The translations under genes and the position numbers were made by a program. A stretch of 64,000 bases of DNA from Crotophaga sulcirostris (lineage: Eukaryota; Chordata; Aves; Cuculiformes; Crotophagidae), in the NCBI GenBank assembly GCA_013397455.1, contig VYZB01000372.1:316764-380763 (forward strand), read 5' to 3'. The first letter of the stretch is position 1. Each line of letters begins with the position of its first letter. This document shows, in pieces, positions 1-14,815 of this stretch. Under the pieces are notes generated by a model, which saw only the letters and a list, made by a program, of their open reading frames with translations, ran no database searches and was not told the DNA's origin.

Positions 1-3000
1 AAGGGGGCAAAGAAAGAATCTCAGTGATTATTGATGAGGTATTTTAACACTATGTATGTTTCAAACTCCGTTTTTGGGCAGTCACTCTAACACAAAGATA
101 TAATTACAGTTAATTTAAATGTAACCTGTAAGTTAAATGGTAGCTGAACCCAGTTTTGCTTCAGTTTGCATGGACGTGCCTCCAACGGTGTTATCTTTAC
201 AGTGGGGCTTTCACCTGTGGGTTTTTATTATTTTTCTTTTTTCAAATGAGGGACCAAATAGGCTTCCTACTAGATAAATGTATGTTTGCGATTTTTATTC
301 AAAATCCTATGACTTGTATATTATGTATTCTTAAAAAATAAGCTTTGTTTGCACTGCATTCTTTAAGAGTGCTTTTAGTAGTTCATGCTACAGGTATTCA
401 GTTTGTAGTATTTTCCATACCTTCTACTGGAAATTTTCAAGTTCATTTTTCCTCTTTGGATGCAGATGAAAAGATGTAATTAAAATAAGAGGTTTGAGTT
501 GTGAAATTACTGGGCTTGAGAAAGGGATGTACCCCTTTAAAAGTATTAGCATAAAGATAGCACATTTGTTTATTATGTTTCAAAATCAGCTGCTAGTATC
601 TCTGCCACAGGTAACAATTGACTTTTCAGGCTTCAAGTTAATAGCCTTGTCTCTTGCTTGTAGGGATCAATATTAGTATTAATTAATCACCATTATCAGC
701 CCTAGGATCTGGTTCTATTTGTTGTTACATCAGCAAAATATCAATATAGAAAGTGGACTCTCTGATCGTCATGGCAACTTCATCTCTTGGGTCAAAGAAA
801 GTTTATCTTATCTGTCCATGGAGAGTGGCAAACTGTTTAGGGATCTAGTTTGAACTCTAAGAACATTGATTTAGTTTTTGTTTGTGAATAGAGGCTGAAT
901 TCCAATCACAAAGGATAGGTAAGATTTAAATATTAATGCCCACAGGCTTGACTGAGAGGGTGTCGTTACCATTACTGTCAAATTGTCTTTTTGAGATGAC
1001 ACAATAGTAGAGGAGAATTGTGTAAGTCAGGATTATTTACTGTTTAGTAATTTGTTCATTGAACAAACGAGTTTTAAAGTGAAAATATGGAAATGTAGTG
1101 TTTGGGCAGTAATGTTGCTTCTCCCATGCAATGTATGGTTAGGATTTCTTTAGTTAAAGGAAAGTATAGGATTAGCGCAGAAACGTAGAATATGAGTCAG
1201 TAGGAGGAACATATCTTGCTATGCATTCTTCCTTAAGAGATTTTTCCAAAACGTGTCTGAGAAGTTTAGAGAATGAATATCAGTGTACCTGAATTAATGG
1301 CAAATAGACATAATGAAAAATCTGAATACTGCAGTCTGGGTACAGTTATTTGAGTTTTATAAGTTGATACAGTTATCTCATGACTTTGTGATAATAAAAT
1401 ATTGATAAGGTTGTTTTATCATGTTGCAGATCCGCTTTTCTGTGTTCTTAAGTGCTTATTAAAAGTCCTCATCTTAGACAACGCACCCGAGACTTCTCAG
1501 TGTATATAGTCATAGTGCAGTTAAATCTTGTTCTGAGAGCTATAAAGACTTAAGGTTTGCAAACACAAGTTTTGCTTTGAGAAACAAGTGTACTTTACCC
1601 AGTTGTTTATAAATATATGCCATGTATTTGTTTGTTACTTCCTTAGCACATGCTATATTTGAGACGTAGATTAAAAGTATCAATATGCTTGCCTCCTAGT
1701 CATTGGCTGGGTAGTAGGTTGTTTTTTTCCCCATTCCTAGAGTGTGAAGTAACAAAAAGTCTGTGTGTCTTACTAATGCAGATAAATATTGTTTTGGAAA
1801 ATCCCAAATGTAATAAAAGCAATTCAGTACATTTGTGATGTTGAAGGAGAGTTCTTGTGAAAAATACAAAAAATCCCAACCAAACAAAACCCAAATGCTT
1901 GCATAAAGCCTACACTGCAGTAGGAATCACTTCTCGGTATTGACATTTCTCATTGATTATTCAGTTTTATCTAATGCTTTGAAAGGGTAATGCCATCATG
2001 AGTTGGTAGCAGATACAGGCGGTTGTCAGAGTAGATTTTTTTAAAAAAAGAAAAAGGGGTTTATTTTGATATAAATGTATGCAATCTTCAGCTGTAATTA
2101 AATAGGTTCTGATACTGTTTATGTAATCATAATGATGAAAAGAATTTGTATAAGTTAAAAATATTGTAATAAACAAAAATTGTTCCTATCTTCCTAATAC
2201 AGATGTTGAATAAATCTTATGCTGGTTGTTTTCCATCTATCTTCCTCATTTTTCTTATGTCCCATATTTTCTAAGATGAGGAAAGGTGTTACATAACATT
2301 GTCATTTTTGGTAAATGCTAACGTTTTTTAATATTTGAAGAATTAGCTAGGATTTAAAAACACGTTGAGGGAGTGAGTTGGTGTTTTTATTGGTAATCCT
2401 CAGAAAACTTTTTTATTTGTAGAACTAATTCAGTGCAAGTCTTACTTGTGTATTTGATCTTTATTTATATTCATGCAGTTCCTTAACTGCAATTGTGTAA
2501 GTAAAACTAGAGTGTGACCTTTAACTTTCTTGTTTTTTAAATACTACCATACCGTTTTATAGAACTTTTACAATCAAGGTTTGTTCAATTACAGTATGTT
2601 TACAAAGTGAATGCAATTTAATAGCAGACCAACAAAAATAGCAATGCTTTAGTAATTAATGAGTTACTAGGACATCTCTATATAAACTCTTCTCATACAT
2701 TACTCTTTGCACTCACAAAGATGAGTTAGAGTGGTGTTGCTTTATTTTTCCAGACAACTAGACCTGAAGCATTCAGTCTGTGATTAGCTGATATAAAGCT
2801 GCATATCACACACCGTTTTTACTGTACTCGATCTTTTTACCTTAGATTCAGTATAGCAGAGGACAGTAAGAATCTTGAATCTGAACACTTTTCCATTTTT
2901 CCTTTCCAAGTAATAAAGTATTAATATCGACTGCACTAAAATGCTGTAATGTTAGTTTTCCATGTTACTGGGTTTCATATCTTTTTTTAACCCTATTTTA

Positions 3001-6000
3001 TGAGAACCTTAAGGAACATACTCTTAACTTCATTCATAGAAACAGTCCTGTTGATGGTAATACTTAAAATGAATGTGCAAATATAGGAGCTTAAAAATAC
3101 ACACAACCACAAATGGTATGTAATGGTGTAGCGTATGTAAAATTAGAATGCAGAGTAGAAAAGGGAATCACTTTAAATGGAGTGTTTTCATTATGTTTAA
3201 AGGAATTCCATGGTTTGGGTTTTGTCCCCTGTGCCATACACGTTCTTTCTTATATTATCTGTGAAAAGTATACATATTGTTGTGGCAAAAATGATATAGA
3301 AAAATGAAATTACTTTTTAAACATTATTGCAATTATTATTGAAAAGTGATTTTTTTAATGAGAACAGAATGAATTATACTGTAAAATAAGAAATTCCTCA
3401 TAGACCCATACATGGTGAGAGAATTCTTTTTGTATGTCTATTGTAAATATTTTCTCTGCTGAAATGGAATAATCTTGAAAATACTTTTTCTGATGATACA
3501 TGAAGGCGTTCATTTAGGCTGAGAGGAAATTCTGTAGAGGATGATATTTTTACTTTTGTAGTTGCAGCATAAGCCTCAGAGGAAGTGCCGTGTTTCACTC
3601 CTGTAATTGGGATCATCATTAGAACCCTGCTTTTTAATATTTGATTATGTTTCTATTATCAAGCGTGAAGGTTAATGTTTATAAGCTATCATGAAAAAAA
3701 ATTCACAAAGACATTGTCAGATCCAATGGAAATTATGTGTATATTCTATAGATCCTTAGGGTTTTTTTCTTCACTTTACACTTTCCTATTCAGGCTTCAT
3801 ATTAGATGGCAATAAAGATCCCTTCTCTGAAAAGTTTTGAAGAAGTACAGCAAGGACTTTCATAATACATTTTATGCAGGTTTATGAAGAGAAAATTAAC
3901 CATCTGTAAGTGATGCATCAAGCTAGGACAAAGTTGTGAAGACAATGGTAAAATTATCGAAGCTGAAGTGGCAGTAGTGTTTTTAGAAAAACTGCCCCCA
4001 CTGTCTCCCTCCTTCTAATGTTACAGTCTTCCGTTAATAAGCATGTTCAAAATTAATTTCAGAGGCAGTACTGTCATTTTTGAAAGCTTTCGGTCAGTTT
4101 GGTATTTGAGGATTGTGTCTGCTAACTGTACACCATACATTTCAGAATGGAAGTAGGCAAATTCTCTAGTATTGTAGGATGCAGAAAAGAAAATTTGTGT
4201 GTCCATAGAAATAATGTTATTTTGGATGGTTTTAATGTATCGATAATCCGTAATCATATGAACATTGTTGGAGTGCAGTTGAAAGGCACTATGTATGTGA
4301 ATACAGAGAGGGCCTTGGCTTGCAAATAACTTCAGCTTTTAAGGAAACTACGTGATTTTTTTAATGAAAATGCATATATATGTCCACGTAGAAAAAACCC
4401 CAAACAACGCCAACGAAACCAAAAATAGAATAAAACCAATGTGCTTGACAGTAATTTTGAAAGTGCATCATGGTATTTTAGTGAACACTAAAACACTTAA
4501 GACCTAAGAAAAATCTCAAATATTTTACAGTTTATCTGGAAAAAAATATTAGCTAGTTGCTAAAAATACAAGTGCAGTCCTTAACAATGTGCATCTTGGA
4601 CAAACAGATGCATATTTTGTCATGAAGTTACTTAAGCTTCTGAAGTCAGGGCTACAACTGGGTCAGATGATAAGATGAGCACAACAGAAAAACGAAGAGT
4701 GGCTCTGATAAAAACTGATTGATTGATGTCTGGCTTCCCCACCATCACAAGCAGTTGACAGTTAGTTTGGGATCAGATGATTTGGCTTTTGCGATAGAAG
4801 ATGGGGCCTGGTAGGCAAGTCTGAAGGACAAAAAGGTCGGTTTCTGTATAGTGTCAGCTGTGCTGGGTTCCCACAAGGTGGGGTGTTGGATTATGTTTTT
4901 CTTTAGTTACAGACTTAACTTTTCATGGTCCATTGAAAGGCCAAGTAATCTGGTAAGTATTAATACAAAAATAAGGCAGTAAGTTCCGAGAGAAGGGAAT
5001 GAAAATAGAGGGAGTATACCCATTGGACGAGTGAATTACAGAAATAACTTTTTTGTTATTTAATTTCTCCATTTACTTAAAACATCATAATTTAAACCAT
5101 TGCCTGATTTATGAACATTGTGATTTTTAAAAATGGTTTCCACAGTAAATTTATCACTACAGCTGCAATGAGAGTTTTATGTTACACATATATTGAGGGA
5201 CTGTAATGAAACATTATAGATAAATTAATTTCAGGTTGTGAAATATTGTTATTCTGTGACCTATTATGTACAGGATAGCACATTGCACCTCATATACAGA
5301 AGTATGTATTTTTCAGTAGGTTAAGAGCAACTAGCATGGTATACTTAAATATCATTAAAGTAAATTTATGTGAAGTGTGTTTTTGTGAAATGGATATTAT
5401 TTATCAATCTATAACCATACCATGAATAGCTGAGTGTTTATGGGATTTTCTGCGTTGCCTTTTTCTCCCCCCTTTTTTCAGAGCACATTTACAATTAACA
5501 CTTTCTGTGTAATAGTCACAGAAGGGAAAAACATGTGTAAATGAAAATCAAGACATAATAGCTTTTAAATGAAAAAGATTTTCAATGCAGCCATGAAAAT
5601 GTGTACAACTGCCACAGAATTGGAATTTGGACAGCTTGGATTTGAATTTAGATTTTTGGATAGTTTGATACTCTCTAGAAATCCTTTATTATATATCGCT
5701 TTTCTCTGAGTTTTAAGGGTCACATCTCCAAAGGACAGTTGGGTCTCGGCTAATGCTACTGGCTTAATATCAGTAAGATGAATTCTGCAAGGTGCTGTAT
5801 TGCTGATAGTATAGCTGGAATTCAGTATGAAAGAACCTGTAGTATAACCTGGAGTGCTACCAGTAATAAGTGAGCAGTGTAGGTGAACTGGTGGTCATTT
5901 GAACAGTGATTAGTTATACTTCAAGAAAGGTTGTTTTCTTACCGTCTAATCTCTAGATACCTGTTTCATCTAAGAAATAGTAAAAAAAGGTCTTACGCAA

Positions 6001-6555
6001 GAAATACACAGTTTTGTCCTGGCTATTTTGTAAGCCTCTTTTGAGATGTATGTAAAAGGCATGTTTTAAAACACAGAACTCAAAGCTTAGAGAAGTATTA
6101 TGAATGTAGATTTAAGACTAGAATGGAAGAGTTTAAGAGCTGCTTCTTTTTTTTATTAATATGGTGCATCCCTTTAGCATGAGAGCTTTGTTGGATTTTC
6201 ATGCGTTATTATGCTGAGATCTCACGGCATTAACTACAAGTAGTCTAAATAAGCTGTAAAAGCCCATATATAATTTGCAGATAGGGTTCAGATTTTCAGG
6301 TGTGTTTTTTTTTTTTGACAAACACATATCACAGAATAGTTCTTTTTGAACATCTTGTACTGAAGTTTTTCCAGCTGTAATTTTATACTTAATATAACTG
6401 AAGAGGGCTGTATTTAATCTTCAAAATCTCTACATCTGACTGGGGATGATAGCGTGCTTTGTTTCTTGTTTGGGAGTTTTACCCATCTTGGGTGTACAAC
6501 TGAGACCCATTTTAATTATTCAAAGAGGAAAGCGAGGGTTCGTGAATCAAAAAGG

Positions 6556-6571
6556 TGTGGGGGGGGGAGGG
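6556..6571. repeat. Short G-rich run
   Basis: A run of nine to ten G followed by AGGG, within GTGTGG...GAGGGATGG. Simple low-complexity tract with no associated feature. Confidence 0.7.
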
Positions 6572-8026
6572 ATGGAAAGCCATGTAGCCAAAATAATCAA
6601 GATCAGTAATTCTTATAAATGGAGAGTAACAATCAACCACTTAGACCAGCTAGACTGAATAGTGTTATGATTAGACTTCTAGTTTATGGAATCTCCTTCA
6701 AGTGGGAGTCTGCTTTGGGGATCTTGAAACTGGTCTGATTAGCCTTGCATTCATCCTGAAATTCTTTGACTGTTGGTTCAGAAGTTCTCACTGTCAAGAA
6801 AGAAGGTGAAATTCAGGCATGGAAGTCTTATGCCACCAAGTTTTTGCTAAATTTGTTTTTCAACATTGATGGCCAGTCAAAGCATTGTTTTCAAAGGGAT
6901 GACCTTTGCATTATAAAACAAATGAGGAAAAAAACCACATTTGGAGTGTTATTCTTGCTATTCTTAAATTGTTTCAAATCATGAGAGTAATTTGTGGCAT
7001 AGTACACAGTACACCATGCAATATCGGCATAAAAAAAGAATCCCACCTAGTTTGTGCTGATATAGTTGTCTTTTAAATTGAAAACCCACTTTCGTATTCA
7101 CAGAGAAATCTATGGAGAATATGGATTCATGTGATGCCATCAGGAAAACTGCAGCTTTGGCTTGTATTTTGTGTTTAACTTGGTGCAGTTTTATGTTAAT
7201 CTAGCCCCACATTCTTCCAGAATGGTATTTACTGAAGTGCCGAGTTGTGCAGTGATACGAATTCTGTTTGCAGGTATGTTAAAAGCATAAAAAATATTTG
7301 GTGATGACTAATCACATTTATTATTAAAATATTAACTTCTTATAAGAAGAAACACTTTAAAATGCATTGCAATCACTTTGCTAATTTTTATCTATTTCTT
7401 AGTGGACAGATGTTCCCATCACTAAAAGTACCAAGACGCAGATGGTATTATTTGGTGATGAACTGAAAACTAAACTGATACATGGTTCTTCAATGGCAAT
7501 TCATTTTTGCAAGAAATTATTTAAATAACCATCTTTATAACAGGGCATGTCAGAAAAAAACCCTCTAAAATTAGATAGTCACAAATTAAATAGAATTTTT
7601 TTGTGTGTCTGCATGAATGGCAGTGTTTTTCCTACTAATTTTAACCTAAGAACTGTTTCTATCTTTTTAAAGAATCTGTTAGAATTATACTAATTTAAAT
7701 AAACATGTGTATGTATGTGTCTCAATATGTGTGAGAATTAGTACGAATTCAGGCATGAAACTTGATCTGTAGCAGCAATTCAGTGTAAAATACACTTATT
7801 TGTCCAAAGATAAAAAACATGCTACAGGTAAAGATACTATTCCTCAGCAAGTAGTTTGAAATTATGAACTAATTTTTGAAATTTTCAAGTAATTTTGTTT
7901 GCTGTATCTTAAGCAGAAACCTTGAAACATGCAAGCTCTGGAAATATTATCTCCATTTTAGTAGAAGAAAAATGAAAACTTCAGTTTTAGTTTTCCTACT
8001 GTGGTCCATGCTTCTCAAACCATGGG

Positions 8027-8050
8027 TTTTTTTGTTTGTTTGTTTGTTTT
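8027..8050. repeat. (TTTG)n short microsatellite
   Basis: Four TTTG units flanked by T runs. On the complementary strand this reads CAAA. Confidence 0.85.
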
Positions 8051-10906
8051 ATTAGAGATTGACACCTAACATTAAGAGATCCTCAAACCTACAACTCTTG
8101 CTCAAATGATTTATTAATATGCCCTAGCTAGTGCTATCAGGAGTGGCATCCAAATTCTTTCATGCCCATTTCTGTCATTAAGCTGTACTGGTATTCTCAT
8201 TTTACTGGAAATGTTCATATGTGTTTTATACAAATGTGTTATATACTTTGGACTGTAATGCGTTTTAAATAGCTCAGTGTAGCTCTTAGAAGATTCTCCT
8301 TTCTGTCTTCCAAAAGACCTGCAGAAATACTTCCTTTCAGATTAAAATCTTACTTTATAGCAAGATCATAAATAGGGTGAGCTACAATGAAACCTCTGAA
8401 CTTGAAGAGTATACTGTGCCTGTTTTATTAAGCTGCTACTAATGATGTGGAGTTTGGTCTTGGAAATACGTTACGTGTCTTAGATCTTAAAGTTCCATTA
8501 TTACGGGCACAATCATGCACTGATAATCCCCCCTAGATTGTTATCATAAGTTTTGAAATTTTGAACTGCCATGCCAAAACCAGTTCTCCTTTCATACATA
8601 TCTGATTTTTTACATTCTGAGGATTTTAAGATGCCAATCATTTTTATGCGGACTATTGTGTCCAGTCAGGTTTTTCTTAAAAAAAACCACAACAACAAAC
8701 CAACAAAGGCCAATGCCAACCTTAAGGATGATGCATCTTCAATGTATGCCTAATTACTTGCTTTATATAGCTCTCGTTAATAATGTACCAGAATGTGTAA
8801 CAGTATAATATTACAAAGAATGCATGCATATTATGGAAAACTGGATGGTGTTTATAAAGATCATGAATAATTTTGCTAGTAGAAGTGATATAAAACAAGA
8901 CTATAAAGGAAGGACTTTGAATTTCTGTAAACTCTTTATAAGAAATGGACACAGATGAAATAAAATTGGCAGGGGCAGAAAGTTTTCCATGGAAGTGAGT
9001 GGTGATGTTGGTTCTCAGCCTTTTGAAAAATAGAATATAAGATTCAGTGAAAATAAAATTTATTTATGGGAACGAAGTTATCACATAACATTTAGTTTAT
9101 TTCTTATTGAATTATTCATAGAATGATATTTTGCCCATTTGTGGTCGTCTGCTTTTCTTTCATCGTTTTTAAGTTTTTTCACATAAAGTCCTGATTTTTA
9201 TGCTTTAGCTGTTACATTCTAAGTAGTTCTCATGTAATATGTTGGATATTTGCTATTATGATCTTGCTTATTTATGTTACGTTTCAGTTTTTGTGAAGGA
9301 TGACTTGAATGCTGTTAGATGTGAGAAAAGTTTAAAAAAAGTGATGGGAGTTCGATCTCTTCCTAGAAGGGAAGTATTATGAAGAAGGAAGCACTTTTCG
9401 CTCATTCAAAGCAAAGAGAAGTAACCAAAGCTAGAGAACATAGGATATCATACATTTTTTCCCTTCCTTTTCTTTTGAGAGGGAAGAGCATGGAACTTGT
9501 TTACACTATGTACAGAAACACTGAAAATCCATAAGCTGTAATTATTGATAGCTTTAATAAATTTTACATCCAAATATATTTTGATACTTCAATTATGTAA
9601 TTGCATTTGTATGTGAAGTGTTAAGGAACGTAGGAACCTGATTGTCTGTATTTTGTTGATTAAGTGTTAGGCATCTTGTGAGAGGAACTTCAGGAGAGTC
9701 TGTGTTAAATGTTCTGCATTTTGTATGAAATAATACTTTATTAGTGAAGCAGGTGGAATGAATGTTTGAATTCTATTTTGTATTACACATTAATGATGCA
9801 CTATTCATTTTAATTTTAGGTTCATGCAATGGCAAGGTGCTGTGCATGTGATAACCTGCATATAACAGCAAGTCTACATTTAGATTATTATGACTTTCCT
9901 GTTTTTGCATTTTGATTGACTGAGTGCCTCATCCCTTATATCTGATGGTAGCTACTTATCTGATGATAATTACTTAATCTTTGTCAAAGTAGAACTGTTG
10001 TTACTGAGTAATAGACTCATGACCTTGCTATAGGAATTATATTTTGACAGAATAACAGGAACATGCATTCTATAGTCTGTAGACTAAAAATTTCTTAATA
10101 ATAGATATATGGTCTTTTCATTTTTCTTGGACACTTTCTCATGTTAATAGAAACCTACCAAGCATCAATGGTAAGGCCATATATACTCTATTAATGGGGA
10201 GTGATTTACAGGTTATTGTTTGTGTTCATGGCTAGTAATAAAGAGTAATCTGTAGGTGGAATTTGTAGACAGATTTAGTTGAATTTTAGTGTGAAGCTTA
10301 TGTGTACCTCTCTTGCATTACCTTATCATTTGATAAGTAATAATAGTTTGCTGCTATGTATTTTTCTTCATTGGAAAACAATCAATATAATAACCCATTT
10401 TTTGGGCAAAACTTAAAGCCAGAGACTGGAAATTACTTACCAGGCGGGTACTGGTAGAGCCTGAAATACAACCAAGGACCCTTGAGACCTGTTCTACTTG
10501 ATGCAGTACAGTTTATCTACACTAAAGTTTACTGGTTTTAGAAATAACTTCTTAAAAAAAAAAGGAAGATAAAATCTATTGCTTTGAACACATCATTCTG
10601 ATAAAGAAAATCCAGGTCCAAGAGGAGATTGCTAGGTCTTTGACATAAACATTCTCATACATACATATATAAGAAATAAATAGATCTCAAATACATATAG
10701 CTGGTCTGCCTGTACTGCTTAAGGAACTCCAGAGGCCAATAATTTGCTGAGGTAACACAAATTATGTAAAAGTAGTACCACATGACCCTCCCTGGATTCT
10801 CTATATGGAGTAATTAGACTGTGCCTTATACACACTTGTTACACGAGGCACATGGGAAGCAGTCAGTGATTATTATTTGGGTAAATAGTATAAATTTGGA
10901 AATAGT

Positions 10907-10927
10907 AAAAAAAAAAAAAAAAAAAAA
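10907..10927 (+). repeat. A21 homopolymer
   Basis: Twenty-one consecutive A, the longest homopolymer I found. A TATAAA hexamer lies about 15 bases upstream, so a retroposed poly(A) tail is conceivable, but the upstream 200 bases show no coding similarity I can recognise and I found no flanking target-site duplication. Confidence 0.9.
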
Positions 10928-13900
10928 GGCATCCTTTCTCAGTCATCTCACTTGACTTTTGAAGCACTTATTAAAACTGCCAGTAAGTAGGAATGGATAG
11001 AAAAAGTGGGCCTCAGTTTTCTGCTGTTTGGGATTGAGGGGACTGGAAATATAACTATTGTTATGTATTTATATGTATTACTATAGAGGAAATAATTTTC
11101 TAACAATTGGACCACCAATGTTTTGTTAGCTCTTCTTCAATACTGTAAGCTGTAAGACCTAAATTTGTTTTATTGTCTGCAAGTTAGTTATTATTTTCCT
11201 TTTTTTGAAGAATATTTCTAGAGCAAAAAACAATCCCCCTAAAAAACATAGCTGTTTTTCAAGTGTGTTTTGCTTTGTTTTGTTTTAAAAATATATAATC
11301 AAATACAGTACTGCTGTCTCATAACAGCTGGGAAATTACAACTTTTGATTCACAATTTTTATGAATAGTTTCAGAATACTTCTGTTTCTAAATGAGTAAC
11401 TTTTTTTTCAGCAAAGTTGCTGAAGTTATGCCATATTGGATTCACTGGAAAATTTTTCAAGAAATCAAGGTCTGTCCATAATTGTGTTATATCTGGCATT
11501 CTACCTTTGCTTTGTATGATCAGTTACTGGAGAACGAATAGCAAACAAGCGTAATAACAAAAGCTGATTTGCCCATCTTGTTTATGACTTTAAGGGCGTT
11601 GAGTTTGTGCCCTTTTGCTCTATGAAAAAGATTCAAAGTTTGCCTATGAAGGAAAACCAAAACCACAAATTTTGGTTTCCACCCTGCTTGATTTTACATG
11701 TAACTAGAGATGTCGGTCTTATCACTGCTATAAATGAATATGAGGTGTGTGGCGAACTCCTGCAGTATGATACTGTAAAAGATTGAATCAAGTCAGTTTA
11801 AGTAGGGATTTCTTAGCACTAAGGGATCACTGATGTAGGTAAAGGAAGGGTGGCTGGTTTTTTTGTGTGTATTAGCACTTATTTTATTTCCAGTGCTTAA
11901 TAACTGATGTGAAGAGAAAGCAATAACTTAATACATTAGCGATATAGAAGGCTCTTGAATTCCATCAGTCATCCAAGACATACTTCATCATTGGCATTTT
12001 TAAGATAACAGAAAAGGAGAAAAACAATGAGCAAAACATCTTTCATGACTGACTTGCTTGTCTGAGGTGAAACTGACATAATTAAAATACAGTTAGACAG
12101 AAACAGGTCATAGGTTTCATTGAAATCAAAGTGAAATTTTCAAGTACAATTTCATATTGAAAGTTAATTTAATAATTTAATGGAGATCAGCAAAAGGTCA
12201 AGCTGAAATGCAAAGGGTTAAAATGCTGAACAGTGACCTGAGCAGGGAGTTGTTGTGTCTCTGAATCCCAGACATACTTTATTAGGACAATCCAGCTGGT
12301 TTTCTATTTCTATCTCCTCATTATCAACACGCTTATGGTATGGCCTCTTCCCCCTCACTTCCAATGCCAAGAATTTGGCACAGACACCATGTGAGGAGGT
12401 CAGAGCATAACTGAAAGGAAAAATGAAGCTGAGACTGCAGCAGATATTCAGAAAGAGGGAGTCCAGTCGGAGAAGAGCTAAGGAAGGTTTGTTGTTCAGT
12501 GTATGGAGACTACCAGCAGAGTTGTTTTTTTTTTTCTGGTGAGCAATGATTATAGCCCTGTGTGAAATTAAACTACTGATGTGAGTCTTGCTTTTCCTCT
12601 CACTGAAAATGGTGTAAAACATGAACAGTTAAGCTTAAGGAATAGCATGTATAAAATCAGTAGGAAAATGAACAAAATTGAATCACTGATTTCTTCATAA
12701 TATTTGTCATCTTTGTATATTTTAAGAAGAAAAAAATCTGAAAATACAGTAACCTTCTTTGAAAAAGCAAAGACTTATAAATAGAAGCAGCATACTGTTA
12801 AATTACTGTGTGTCTTGGATCTAGTATTCTCTGGCTGAGAGAAAAAAATACCCAACCTCCAGGAAATTTTCAGAAGAAGGAGGTGGGAGGAAAAAAGTCC
12901 TTCTCACATATTTCCATAGTTTCCATTTCAACATACATCTATCACTGCCTTATGACACATACTTTACATCAACAGGTACATCGATTTAGTAGTAATATTG
13001 ATCAAACACATTGTATGATAGCATTGATTAAACAGAAAATGAGTTCAACTTTTTATGTTTCCAACACCATACATAAAAGCAGATGGAGAAAATACAGAGA
13101 TTTGGTAGAGAAAATTGATCTGTTGGAAACAAATCTATTCATATTCAAGATAATATGCAGCGCTTCCCTTCAGTATGATATGGATTATGTCAAAATCGAT
13201 CTATAGTTAATGCTGTACTAAAAAATATTTTTGGTTTTCATCCTTTTCCTTGTATTTCCATTTTATATAATGAACTATATGAATAGAAAAGTAAGTTAGT
13301 TTCTTGTGGGTGGAGGGGAGATACTGATTTTGTAGTTCTTACATTCTTATAATTCCTATGGAAACAGATAAAGATTACGAGTCCACAAGGAGTGCTGGGA
13401 TTTAGTCTCAACTTCAGAGAAGTCTTTGTCAGATATTTGCTTTCCAGTTTTTGCACAATTAATATATATTCATTACAAATAAGATGTCAGTGATGGTGTC
13501 TGCATTAGTGCTGATGTTTGACCCTATTTTGCAGTTCCAAACTCTGGCACCAAATGATCTCTCAGTTTATTCCTGTGACATGTGCTGTGCCGTTTAGGGG
13601 GCTGTGACTGTTAGTATATGGGCTGTGTGTTAAACGAAGAATGCATTGTTCCTAGGAGGCCTTGATCCTTGGAAGTTCTAAATTTCTTGTTTAATAACTG
13701 TAATTTCAGTGGGGGAATATTGTCCTGACTAGCATACTGTCATTGATTTCTTACAAGTGCTAGTGGCAGTGATTTTTTGATTTCATGGGAAAAGTTAGCA
13801 CTTAAAAGAAGCGGAAAACCACAACCTAGAAACAGGGAGGGGCCAGGGGAAGGAGAGGGATAGAGAGTGAGAGAGACTTATTTTGATAAAAGGATGAAGG

Positions 13901-14717
13901 AAAAGAAACAAAATTCCTCTCACTGGTAAATTCAGGTACCTCTTTAATTGAACAACATGAGCACACAAGCAGGGTGCAGATAATAGACAAAGGAAAAAGA
14001 AAGGATTCACTTTGGGCTGAGATTAGAACCTGGGGCTTTCCAGATGTGAAGAGTAATTTTTGCTTAAAGAACTTACTCTCCTGAAGGAAGGGGCAACATT
14101 TTTCTTGAGTTATGCCCATAACGCTAATATTTCTATATTAATTTGTAATTTTAAAAGTACTATTTATGCTTTTATTTTTATACTATTCACAATAAACTCA
14201 TGACACTTCTGCCCCCTCATAACAGACACCTAACAATGAAGCAGCTTCAATTAAGAAGCAGAACATCAGCCTCTGGCATCTTATTCTGTTGTTCCATCTT
14301 TTTTGCTAGGAAGAATTCATTTGTTTCTTAATTAAGAAAAACACCAATAGCATGAAAAATCTGCTTATGGTACCTGAATGGTAATTAGGTGAAAGGTAAA
14401 AAAGAAACACACACATACATTCCAGTAGCAGCCAAAATGAACTTGAGCTGATAAAAATGAACTAAACTACCCTTGCATAAATCGAGGCTGAGAGAAGTGT
14501 ACAGTCATTATGGCTAAGACAATATGCAAACTATCTTCAAAGAAATCAAATTGCTAGAGTGTTTTCATTTGCATGTATTAACTATTAACATAATGAGGAG
14601 AAGTGACATTGGACCCGGATTGTGTGTCTGTTCGGATTGATAACTCTACCGCATCTGCAAACAGGCGCCCAAAAATCAGACTCAGTCAGATCAGTGTTGA
14701 ACTCTGAAGTGAAGTGC

Positions 14718-14815
14718 GTATGGTTTTTTGTTGGATTTTTTTTTTGCTTGTTTTGGGTTTTTTGTTGTTGTTTTTTTGAGGGTGGTTTTGTGTGAGTTTT
14801 GTGGGTTTTTTTTAA
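14718..14815. repeat. T/G-only low-complexity tract
   Basis: About 95 bases made almost entirely of T and G on the plus strand (A and C on the minus strand), with several T7-T10 runs separated by G1-G4. It explains the K/T/Q/N-rich minus-strand frame across 14585-14911, which is therefore not a gene. Confidence 0.85.

Noticed and set aside
12218..12622. 134-codon minus-strand open frame
   Set aside because: The longest simple ORF apart from CR1, but about one frame of this length is expected by chance in 64 kb of AT-rich DNA. No motif, no splice context, and a K-rich stretch comes from a T11 run.
12808..13206. 132-codon plus-strand open frame
   Set aside because: AT-driven composition (Ile, Lys, Ser rich), no domain, and no start or splice context that supports translation.
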